The translations under genes and the position numbers were made by a program. The notes under the pieces are model-generated. The model saw nothing but the letters and a program-made list of their open reading frames with translations, ran no database searches and was not told the origin of the DNA. A stretch of 15,803 bases of DNA from Candidatus Poseidoniaceae archaeon (GTDB taxonomy: Archaea > Thermoplasmatota > Poseidoniia > Poseidoniales > Poseidoniaceae): positions 1 to 15,803 of the forward strand of contig JAKUNY010000022.1 of the NCBI GenBank assembly GCA_022451765.1. The letters run 5' to 3'. Below are positions 6,598-13,853 of this stretch, piece after piece. The number at the start of each line of letters is the position of its first letter. The stretch's first letter is position 1.

Positions 6598-8853
6598 GGT
6601 TTCCAGTTTCTCAACTGCATCCAGAACTTGGAGCATAATTGGACCTGAGCCAATGAGGCGTACCAGTGGCCCGTCGCCTTTCGGAGCATCGCGAAGCTTG
6701 TAGAGTCCCTTGAGGATTCCTTCTTCGCAGCCCTTTGGTTTTGCAGGCATTGGATAGTTTTCGTTGTAGACAGCAAGATAGTAAATTACATCCTTGTGTT
6801 GCTCAAACATCTCAACAATTCCATGCTTGATGATGGTTGACAATTCGAATGCAAATGCTGGATCGTACGCCCGCACGGCTGGATTGGAATGTGCCATGAG
6901 CAAGGAATGACCGTCTTGATGTTGCAATCCTTCACCGTTAAGTGTTGTTCGACCCGATGTTGCTCCTATGAGGAAGCCTCTTGCACGTGAATCCGCTGCA
7001 GACCAAATCAAATCGGCAACTCGTTGGAATCCAAACATGGAGTAGAAGATGTAGAAAGGAATCGTTGGCGAACCTTGGGCCGAATAGGATGTTGCAGCGG
7101 CAATGAAGGAGGAAAGAGCACCTGCTTCATTGATTCCTTCCTCGAGAACCTGTCCTTTTGCAGACTCCTTGTATTTCATTAACACCTTGTGGTCAACCGG
7201 CTTGTACAATTGACCTTCAGGATGATATATTCCAAATTCAGCGAACAATGGATCCATTCCGAACGTTCGTGCTTCATCAGGAATAAGCGGAACAACACGT
7301 TCTCCAAACTCCTTGGTTTTCATTAATCCACGCATGAGACGAACGAATGCCATTGTCGTTGAAACCTGAGAACTTCCTTTGGTACCATCATCGAATTCTG
7401 CATAAACCGAGTCCTCGGGAAGGGTGAGATTCATGTCTGGAACCCTTCGCTCGGGCATGGGGCCTTTCATCGCAGTTCGTCGCTTCTTCGCATATGCAAC
7501 AACATCGGGAACATCGTTTGGATGAATAAATGGAAGGTTTTCCAAATCCTCATCTTTGAAGTCAAGTCCCATTGCATCCCGAATCAGTCGCAAATCTTTC
7601 TCGTCCGCCTTTTTTCGTTGGTGGGTCGTGTTGCGACCAGCAAAGGCAGGTCCAAGGCCGTACCCTTTGATGGTACGAGCAAGGATTACCGTCGGTTGTC
7701 CTTTGTGTGCACATGCTGCGGCATATGCGGCATGAATCTTTAGGAAATCATGACCGCCGAGGTCTTCGGTCAGAGCTTCAAGCTCTTCATCAGAGTAATC
7801 TGCGACCATTGCCGTTAATTCCTCACCGGCGAACAATTCCTTTCGAATGATTGCTCCTTCCGCAGTGAACAGTCGTTGCTCGTCGCCATCGACGAGATCT
7901 GCGAGTCGCTTCGAGAGGGTCCCTCTGGTATCCTTTGCAAACAGGACATCCCATGATGAGCCCCACAGAAGCTTGATGACGTTCCATCCGGCTCCTCGGA
8001 ATCGCCCTTCCAATTCTTGAACAATCTTGGAATTTCCACGAACCGGTCCATCCAGTCGTTGAAGATTGCAATTCATGATCATGACGATGTTGTCCAACCC
8101 TTCACGTGCGGCGAGAGCCAGTTCAGAAAGTGATTCCGGCTCATCGGATTCTCCATCCCCCATCGTGTACCATACTCGGGAGAGTGTGGTATCAGCAAGA
8201 CCCCGATGGTGCAGGTAGCGATTAAATCGCGCTTGGTGAATGGCTGTCATTGCTCCGAGGCCCATTGAGACACTGGGGTATTCCCAGAAGTCTGGCATCA
8301 ACCTTGGGTGTGGGTAGGAAGACAGTCCTTCCCCACCGACCTCTTGGCGGAAATTCTTGATGTTTTCATCGCTTAATCGGCCTTCGAGCCAAGCGCGAGC
8401 ATAGATTCCAGGTGAAGCGTGGCCTTGCCAATAGACATGGTCGCCCCAACCATCACCATCTTTGCCTCGATAGAAATGGTTCAGCGCTACTTCCCATAGG
8501 TGGGATGCTGAGGCATAGGTGGAAATATGGCCTCCAATGCCATCAACGTATTTGTTTGCTCGAGTGACCATCATCATGGCATTCCAACGATTGATGGTGT
8601 GCAGCCGCTTCTCCATTTCAAGATCCCCGGGATACGTCCCTTGCATCTCAGGAGCGATCGTGTTGAGATACGGGGTTGTTGTCGTATCGATGTCAATGCC
8701 GACTTCACCTCCCGCAGCAATTGCACTGTGAAGCAAGCGTTCTGCTCGCTGCACGCCTTGTTGTTCAACAACCTCCTTGACGGAAACTTCCCATTCATGG
8801 GTCTGAATGGGGTCTTCATCAGGCAAAGAATTGTGAGCGCCGGCACGTCGCAC
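6595..8853 (-). CDS. aceE: Pyruvate dehydrogenase E1 component, homodimeric type (AceE), N-terminal 752 residues up to an in-frame TAA
   Basis: Thiamine-diphosphate-dependent E1 that decarboxylates pyruvate and acetylates the lipoyl E2 of the pyruvate dehydrogenase complex. The ThDP motif begins GDGESDEPES at 232-241 and ends MNCNLQRLDGPV at 260-271. Expected active-site residues, matched from memory of E. coli AceE, are present: H109 (GGHISTYAS), H145 (QGHASPG), H411 (THQRKK), E576 (INEAG) and H645 (GLQHQDGHS). The start is GTG at 8853 with a strong GGAGGG 6 nt upstream. The frame stops at TAA 6595-6597, in the C-terminal domain, and the remaining 137 residues follow in frame. E2 and E3 genes are not in the window. 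The upstream membrane-protein gene ends 52 nt before this start, so the two may share a transcript. This E1 type is mainly bacterial, so acquisition by transfer is plausible. Confidence 0.95.
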   Translation of the reverse strand: MRRAGAHNSLPDEDPIQTHEWEVSVKEVVEQQGVQRAERLLHSAIAAGGEVGIDIDTTTTPYLNTIAPEMQGTYPGDLEMEKRLHTINRWNAMMMVTRANKYVDGIGGHISTYASASHLWEVALNHFYRGKDGDGWGDHVYWQGHASPGIYARAWLEGRLSDENIKNFRQEVGGEGLSSYPHPRLMPDFWEYPSVSMGLGAMTAIHQARFNRYLHHRGLADTTLSRVWYTMGDGESDEPESLSELALAAREGLDNIVMIMNCNLQRLDGPVRGNSKIVQELEGRFRGAGWNVIKLLWGSSWDVLFAKDTRGTLSKRLADLVDGDEQRLFTAEGAIIRKELFAGEELTAMVADYSDEELEALTEDLGGHDFLKIHAAYAAACAHKGQPTVILARTIKGYGLGPAFAGRNTTHQRKKADEKDLRLIRDAMGLDFKDEDLENLPFIHPNDVPDVVAYAKKRRTAMKGPMPERRVPDMNLTLPEDSVYAEFDDGTKGSSQVSTTMAFVRLMRGLMKTKEFGERVVPLIPDEARTFGMDPLFAEFGIYHPEGQLYKPVDHKVLMKYKESAKGQVLEEGINEAGALSSFIAAATSYSAQGSPTIPFYIFYSMFGFQRVADLIWSAADSRARGFLIGATSGRTTLNGEGLQHQDGHSLLMAHSNPAVRAYDPAFAFELSTIIKHGIVEMFEQHKDVIYYLAVYNENYPMPAKPKGCEEGILKGLYKLRDAPKGDGPLVRLIGSGPIMLQVLDAVEKLET

Positions 8854-8859
8854 CTTGTT

Positions 8860-8865
8860 CCCTCC
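8860..8865 (-). promoter_or_regulatory. Ribosome binding site GGAGGG for aceE
   Basis: GGAGGG on the minus strand, 6 nt before the GTG at 8853. It is a strong ribosome binding site and fixes the non-ATG start of aceE. Confidence 0.7.
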
Positions 8866-8905
8866 GTTACAATCCTCGAGTACGCATGTCTTGAACCCCT
8901 CGCTA

Positions 8906-10408
8906 TCATCCTATTGCACGATAGACCTTCCACTCGCCACCGCCGTTGAGGAAGGGGGCCGTGCCTGATGCTATCTTTTCCCATCCTTCAGGTACATCGG
9001 CAACGATGTCAGGAGCCACAACAAGATAGCGAACGCCGCTCAAATCACCTCGATTCGGTAGAACCTGTCCCTCCAACTCGATTTGCCAATTGCTATCAGG
9101 GGCACGCCAATGACCAGTTACAGCTCGGTCGCCCTCAGGATCAACTTCGATGCGGAAGGTGTACAACCAATGCATTGCAAGACCTTCGTCGTCGATGTAG
9201 AGAAAATCCTCTCCAACATCAATCTCGTCGCTGAAGGATTGAGCCGCATCGTCCGTCCACATGGTTTGACCATGCAGTCCAGCAAGGAGAGAGAGGGGTA
9301 AAACAACAAGCATAGCAAACAGGAGTGGTTTGCCAAAGGAACAGGAGTTCTGACCTACTGTTCGATGCAGTAACAGAAGGAGTGGGAAGATAAGAGCGGT
9401 CAGGTATCTCCCATTGTTGCCCATCAAGAACATGTTTTCCCAAAGTGGGAGGTTCCATCGCTCAGCTTCAAACACCCAAAGTGAGGCAATCCACATCGAC
9501 ATCAGGAGTGTCCCTGCTGCGACAAAGACGAAGAGAAAAACAGACCCGTTTTCGTCTGCTTCCTTCACAGAACCCATCAAATCTGGTAAAAATGGCCAGC
9601 AACACAATCCAACAAGCAAGTAGAGACCAAACCCATCAAAGAATGCCACAAACAAAGAAAACAGCCATGCGACTGGATGCGTTCGCATCGTCGATAACGA
9701 GCCTTCAGTCATGAATGAAGCAGCAATCATCGCTGACAGAACAATCGAAATTGATAACGATAAACCCATCAGCGGATTGCGAGAATATCCTCGGAATTTA
9801 GGTACTGTACGGTCAAGAGCAATCCATACGAACAAGATCCCAATCAAGCCCCATCCAAGCATTGAGGAAAGTCCCTTGACAAGAACAAGCAGGTGAATGC
9901 TTGCAACCGCAAGCAAAACCCACTGGAGAAGCGCCCATCCACGGCGTTCAAAGATGTGCAAAGATGCCAGAATAGTTCCAGCAACTGCAAGGGCAACCGT
10001 TGATTCAGGATAGAGGCGCCCTGTTGCAAAAATAAGCCCAGGATGGATTGCAACAAGGGCTGCCAAATGCGGACGGCCATTCGCCATGACCAAAAGAATG
10101 CCAATCAATGCAAGCATCGGCAAGAGGGCGGCAAACGGAAGCAACCATGAGGGATACAATTCCAATATCTGCCACCAACCTCGCTCGAGTATTTGTTCAT
10201 CCGCAGGGTTGCTTGCAAGCGGATCTTCGGACCGGACATCACCCCATTCAAGGTTCGGCGTGCCATCCTCGTTGGATTCAATCGCAGCGAGATGAAGATG
10301 CGTATCAAGTCCATAATCGCTTGACGTTAGGGAAGAGAGATGAAGAAGGAGACCAAACATGAGCAAACCCCACCACACCCGATTGTGGGTGATTTTCTCC
10401 TCGCTCAT
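8906..10408 (-). CDS. Polytopic membrane protein, GT-C glycosyltransferase-like, with soluble C-terminal domain
   Basis: A 500-residue integral membrane protein with roughly nine to eleven hydrophobic segments between residues 11 and 380, then a soluble domain of about 120 residues. The first loop after membrane segment 1 contains an acidic motif (SDYGLDTHLH, 30-39). Later come a short ATGRLYPEST (128-137) and NNGRYLTALIFPLLLLLHR (331-349). An acidic first extracytoplasmic loop and many helices resemble GT-C transferases that use polyprenyl-phosphate sugars (Dol-P-Man mannosyltransferase or ArnT type), but no motif is decisive. The C-terminal domain is Asp/Glu/Gly-rich and is probably outside the membrane. 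The ATG at 10408 is preferred; a GTG at 10414 would add two residues, and neither has a clear ribosome binding site. It is divergent from the CoA-transferase and is followed 52 nt later by aceE. Membrane protein is certain; glycosyltransferase is a moderate inference. Confidence 0.8.
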   Translation of the reverse strand: MSEEKITHNRVWWGLLMFGLLLHLSSLTSSDYGLDTHLHLAAIESNEDGTPNLEWGDVRSEDPLASNPADEQILERGWWQILELYPSWLLPFAALLPMLALIGILLVMANGRPHLAALVAIHPGLIFATGRLYPESTVALAVAGTILASLHIFERRGWALLQWVLLAVASIHLLVLVKGLSSMLGWGLIGILFVWIALDRTVPKFRGYSRNPLMGLSLSISIVLSAMIAASFMTEGSLSTMRTHPVAWLFSLFVAFFDGFGLYLLVGLCCWPFLPDLMGSVKEADENGSVFLFVFVAAGTLLMSMWIASLWVFEAERWNLPLWENMFLMGNNGRYLTALIFPLLLLLHRTVGQNSCSFGKPLLFAMLVVLPLSLLAGLHGQTMWTDDAAQSFSDEIDVGEDFLYIDDEGLAMHWLYTFRIEVDPEGDRAVTGHWRAPDSNWQIELEGQVLPNRGDLSGVRYLVVAPDIVADVPEGWEKIASGTAPFLNGGGEWKVYRAIG

Positions 10409-10460
10409 GACCACAAAGCCAGAGGGTTGGGTTCAACTCTTTCGGATGTCTGGATGTGTC

Positions 10461-11495
10461 ATGAGCGGAATCTTGAATGGAATCAACGTTCTCGACCTTT
10501 CACGAATCTTAGCCGGCCCATACACAGCACAAATGCTGTCGGATTTGGGGGCAAATGTGACCAAAATTGAGGCTCCATGGGGCGACGATACGCGTGGTTG
10601 GGGGCCGCCGTTTGCAACGAATTTTGACGGTGAACGTGTCGCAGCATATTTCCTGAGCTGTAATCGTGGCAAGACCATTTTACAAATGAATTTGAAAGAA
10701 GAAAAAGAACGGTTGATGGAATTGATCGAATGGGCTGATGTCGTCATTGAGAATTTCAAACCGGGGACGCTTGAACGACTTATTGGGCCTCTTCCAAAAG
10801 ACACCATCGTCTGTTCAATATCGGGCTACGGGGCTACAGGCCCACGCCGAGATGAACCTGGTTACGACCTCGCCCTGCAGGCACGGAGTGGGATTATGAG
10901 CATCACCGGAGAAGCCGATGGTGAACCGGTCAAAGTCGGCGTCGCTTGGATTGACATCATTACAGGACTCTATGCTGGGAACGCTATTCTCGCAGCGCTC
11001 CTCGATAAGGAACGAACCGGAACAATTCAACACATTGATCTCAGCCTATGGGATTGTGCAATAGCATCACTCGCCAATCAAGCACAGAACGTTCTTGCAA
11101 GTGGAATTGACCCATCCCGGATGGGATCTGCTCACCCAAATCTCGTCCCTTACCGTGCCTTTGAGGCAAAGGACGGTTGGTTTGTTGTCGCCGTAGGCTC
11201 AGATGCGCAGTGGGATAATTTCTGTTCCGTTTCGGGCATACCTTCCCAAGAGGAGTGGGCTACCAACGCAGGTCGAATCAAACACCGGGAAACGATTGAA
11301 TCCAAGATTCAGTCATGGATTCAGCACCTCAATCGCACCGAATTGGAGGAAGTGCTGCAAGGCATTCCTTGTGCACCGATCAACACAGTTTCAGAAGCAC
11401 TTGCTGATGCCCAAAGTGTTGCTCGGGAAGTACTTCTCAAAGAAGATGGAGTTACCACACTAGCAAGTCCGCTTCGGTTTATTCAATCTCAATGA
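10461..11495 (+). CDS. Family III CoA-transferase (CaiB/BaiF type)
   Basis: Transfers CoA between carboxylic acids through an aspartyl-CoA intermediate; some relatives are alpha-methylacyl-CoA racemases. Numbered from the ATG at 10461 (344 residues), the N-terminus shows the family pattern VLDLSRILAGPYTAQMLSDLG (10-30) followed by VTKIEAP. A CNRGK (67-71) and IENFKPGTLERL (96-107) match the NR-GK and N-F-PG signatures. The likely nucleophile is D136 in GYDLALQA. The late motif GIPCAPINTVSEAL (301-314) is also typical. An upstream frame reaches 10359, but the family normally begins just before this conserved VLDL region. The protein ends at ASPLRFIQSQ, where homologues usually continue with a tail of roughly 35-40 residues that closes with a Gly-Glu-His-Thr type motif. 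The 3' end overlaps the convergent lipoprotein gene by 17 nt. The substrate acid is unknown. Confidence 0.92.
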   Translation: MSGILNGINVLDLSRILAGPYTAQMLSDLGANVTKIEAPWGDDTRGWGPPFATNFDGERVAAYFLSCNRGKTILQMNLKEEKERLMELIEWADVVIENFKPGTLERLIGPLPKDTIVCSISGYGATGPRRDEPGYDLALQARSGIMSITGEADGEPVKVGVAWIDIITGLYAGNAILAALLDKERTGTIQHIDLSLWDCAIASLANQAQNVLASGIDPSRMGSAHPNLVPYRAFEAKDGWFVVAVGSDAQWDNFCSVSGIPSQEEWATNAGRIKHRETIESKIQSWIQHLNRTELEEVLQGIPCAPINTVSEALADAQSVAREVLLKEDGVTTLASPLRFIQSQ

Positions 11496-12591
11496 GATTC
11501 ACAAGTCGCGCTGCTTCGACAACATCGCCGTCTTCCCACCAGTCAACTGCAATGAATGTCGGTCGCTTACCGTGATCTTCAATGCATTCCTCAGCACGCT
11601 CTACCATGAAGTCAACATCGTTAGCCTCAGCTGAACGGGTTGGGTCTGAAAGTCCAGCTTGGTTCTTCAACCAGTTGTTCATGTGGTAGACCGGTTGTGC
11701 ATCATCACCTCGTAGTGGATTGCAATCCATCGATGAAGTGCTATCGTCGGCGTAATTTGTGGTCCATCCAAAAGTGAGGAAATCATGGAAGTAGGGATGG
11801 GAAGCATCGCCAGGTTGTTCCCAGAATACGATCAAACGCTTGTCCATGTTTATGAGTTCAATGAGCGTTGGCCATTCAGTGTTCAACTCATGAATGTACA
11901 TCATGTCGATTAATCCTGCATCCTCGAGTAAGGCTTTCAGGTGATCCGCTTCAACATGGTTTTCGATAAGAAGAGTCACAACGTCTCGCTCTTCTGATTG
12001 CATCTCAGATTCGAGTTTGCCCAACCAAACCCATGGGTCAACGTTTCCATAGGTGCATGGAGTAAAGCCACGGCTAGAATCTCCGTGACAGAATCGAACG
12101 TTGGATGCACTTTGCTCAACATCGTTGAGGTAATGCGTGTCAAGCATGAAAGCACGCATTCCGGCATTCCACTGTGCTTGAAAACCCGTCCGATGGTTGC
12201 TCGCCGGATAGAAGATGTTGTCCTCATGCGTGGAAAAGGAATTGTGTGTTTCGGGGAAGGTTACCTGATCATAGGCCCGATGGCAAAGAATCACCATCCC
12301 ATTGCACGGAATTGTTTCCATGTATTCACAGCTTCCGTCATCGTCTGTTGCGGCTTCATCGTAATTGGTTGCATCAGGATCGGTGCAACCATAGATTGGG
12401 TCCGGTTCTGGATAGGAACATGACCCGTCATCTTCTTCAGCACTTTGATTGTAATTCTCAGCATCCTCATCCGTGCATCCTCGAACGATTTCAGCAACGA
12501 TGTCCTCGCTTTCGCTCTCTCCTTCCTCAAAGTATGTACATCCCGGTAGTATGAACAACCCGGCTAGAAGGAGAGCAGCCAGGGTTCGCAT
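11479..12591 (-). CDS. Lipoprotein with tandem Cys/Asp repeats and PI-PLC-like phosphodiesterase domain
   Basis: A 370-residue exported protein. Residues 1-18 form a lipoprotein signal: MRTLAALLLAGLFILPGC, with lipobox LPGC and acylated C18. Two modules at 38-60 and 68-90 share the pattern GCTD-x-DA-x-NY...A...DDGSC, with Cys at both ends; this acidic, probably calcium-binding repeat is seen in many marine secreted proteins. From about residue 105 follows a phosphatidylinositol-PLC X-type TIM barrel: FPETHNSFS (112-120, catalytic H116), AGMRAFMLDTHY (143-154), FCHG (167-170, second His H169), LLIENHV (207-213) and WPTLIELI then RLIVFWE (240-258). This resembles the PLC-like phosphodiesterases with a LMLDT-Y motif, where Asp-x-His/Tyr replaces the Asp-x-Arg of B. 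cereus PI-PLC. The ATG at 12591 is used; TTG at 12603 is an alternative. No clear ribosome binding site is seen, so it may be leaderless. Its substrate is unknown. Confidence 0.9.
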   Translation of the reverse strand: MRTLAALLLAGLFILPGCTYFEEGESESEDIVAEIVRGCTDEDAENYNQSAEEDDGSCSYPEPDPIYGCTDPDATNYDEAATDDDGSCEYMETIPCNGMVILCHRAYDQVTFPETHNSFSTHEDNIFYPASNHRTGFQAQWNAGMRAFMLDTHYLNDVEQSASNVRFCHGDSSRGFTPCTYGNVDPWVWLGKLESEMQSEERDVVTLLIENHVEADHLKALLEDAGLIDMMYIHELNTEWPTLIELINMDKRLIVFWEQPGDASHPYFHDFLTFGWTTNYADDSTSSMDCNPLRGDDAQPVYHMNNWLKNQAGLSDPTRSAEANDVDFMVERAEECIEDHGKRPTFIAVDWWEDGDVVEAARLVNLIEIE

Positions 12592-12704
12592 AGTGAAGAA
12601 CAATGCACGATATGACTTGAAAACTCCGATTCACTTCGATTCTACACGCCATGTATCGACAAAAAAGGGAATGGCTAATGTAGCAAAGACGAACCATTCG
12701 CATC
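12592..12704. other. Divergent intergenic region between lipoprotein and glycosyltransferase genes
   Basis: This 113-nt gap is one of the largest in the window and must contain the starts of both transcripts. I see AT-rich stretches (for example AAAAAAGGG near 12660-12668 on the plus strand) but no convincing TATA box or ribosome binding site for either gene, which suggests leaderless or short-leader transcripts. No RNA gene or hairpin stands out. Confidence 0.35.
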
Positions 12705-13853
12705 ATGGAACCTTCAGATGTGGACACACCTCTGAACGTTCTTCTCGTTCACGTCTGGTACTGGCCTCACGTTGGAGGGGGAAATCAGCACGTGGAACAC
12801 ATTGCACGCCAGTTGGTAGCGCGTGGTCACAACGCCACAGTATGGTGTGCTGACATTCCTGAACATGAAGAAAAGCGGTTTGTACGTGATGGTGTGGAAG
12901 TGGTTCGGTTGCCACCAACCCGAGTCCTTGGAGGCATCGATCCTGTTGTTTCCATCAAGGACCTTACCATGGACTTTGACATTGTTCATCTCCACGATAC
13001 CCTTCCAGTCCTCATTCGACGCTCGGTCAAGCGGGCTCGTAAACTCAACATTCCAGTGGTGACAACGTTCCACAACGATTACATCAAAACCAGTCTTACT
13101 GGAAAAATCCTCAAGCGGATACGCTGGGCACTTCAAGGCAGGAGAACACTCCACTCCTCCAATGCACGTATAGCTCTCACACCCTTTTATGCGAGCCATC
13201 TCAAAAGCAGAGGTGTTCGAAAATCAATCGACGTTTTACCGAATGGATTCGCACCTGTTGCAGCAGATGCAGTGCGTCCTCTTGGGCTCTCAGTGGATTC
13301 TAAGGAACATCCATTGTTCGTCTTTGTTGGTCGACTTAGCGAACAAAAGGGTCTGGATGTGCTGATGGATACCTGGGATTTACTCTGCCAACAAGGCGAA
13401 CCGAAAGCACGGCTTGCCATCGCTGGAAGTGGTGAATTGGATGGATGGTTGGACAACCGCATCGCTGCATCCACATTTCCGGAATCCATCTCAAAATTAG
13501 GGAGAGTTGAAGATTCAGAAAAGCGATGGTTGTTCGAGAACGCTCGGGCCGTATTGATTCCTTCCCGGTTCGAAGGTTTGCCTACCGTTTTGCTGGAAGC
13601 AATGCATGCAGGGGCACCAACAGTGATGGCTGATGTTAACGACCTTGGCCGTTTGGTAAGGGAACCAAATGCGGGATTGTCCGTTACGCCTGGTGATTCA
13701 AAGAGCCTCCTACAGGCGATTGATGCGATGCTCAAAGCCGATAAAACACAACTCGATGCATGGTCCCAAAACGGGCAACATGCTTCGGAACCTTACCTAT
13801 GGTCGAACATCGTGGATGATTTACTCAAGGTGTATCAACGGGTGAGGACATGA
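12705..13853 (+). CDS. Glycosyltransferase, GT4-like (GT-B fold)
   Basis: Retaining-type GT-B glycosyltransferase of 382 residues that uses a nucleotide sugar as donor. The acceptor-side domain starts NVLLVHVWYWPHVGGGNQHV (11-30), with the Gly-rich loop GGGNQH, and includes VHLHDTLP (94-101). The donor-side domain carries FVFVGRLSEQKGLDVL (205-220), LAIAGSGEL (237-245) and the E-x7-E motif FEGLPTVLLEAMHAG with E290 and E298. There is no signal peptide or membrane helix, so it acts in the cytosol or at the inner face of the membrane. It starts at ATG 12705 without a clear ribosome binding site, divergent from the lipoprotein gene. It overlaps the next glycosyltransferase by 4 nt (ATGA), so both probably build the same glycan. 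Donor and acceptor are not predictable. Confidence 0.93.
   Translation: MEPSDVDTPLNVLLVHVWYWPHVGGGNQHVEHIARQLVARGHNATVWCADIPEHEEKRFVRDGVEVVRLPPTRVLGGIDPVVSIKDLTMDFDIVHLHDTLPVLIRRSVKRARKLNIPVVTTFHNDYIKTSLTGKILKRIRWALQGRRTLHSSNARIALTPFYASHLKSRGVRKSIDVLPNGFAPVAADAVRPLGLSVDSKEHPLFVFVGRLSEQKGLDVLMDTWDLLCQQGEPKARLAIAGSGELDGWLDNRIAASTFPESISKLGRVEDSEKRWLFENARAVLIPSRFEGLPTVLLEAMHAGAPTVMADVNDLGRLVREPNAGLSVTPGDSKSLLQAIDAMLKADKTQLDAWSQNGQHASEPYLWSNIVDDLLKVYQRVRT
13841..13847 (+). promoter_or_regulatory. Ribosome binding site GGTGAGG for the second glycosyltransferase
   Basis: GGTGAGG lies within the last codons of the first glycosyltransferase, just before the ATG at 13850 of the second. It supports translational coupling at the ATGA overlap. 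Confidence 0.55.

Noticed and set aside
8527..8949. Plus-strand frame of 140 codons
   Set aside because: It is antisense to the well-conserved N-terminal half of AceE and shows no family motif.
10359..10460. Upstream extension of the CoA-transferase to 10359
   Set aside because: It would overlap the divergent membrane-protein start, and the conserved family N-terminus begins just after the ATG at 10461.
13187..13735. Minus-strand frame of 182 codons
   Set aside because: It is antisense to the C-terminal domain of the first glycosyltransferase, including the E-x7-E region. It has no recognisable domain.
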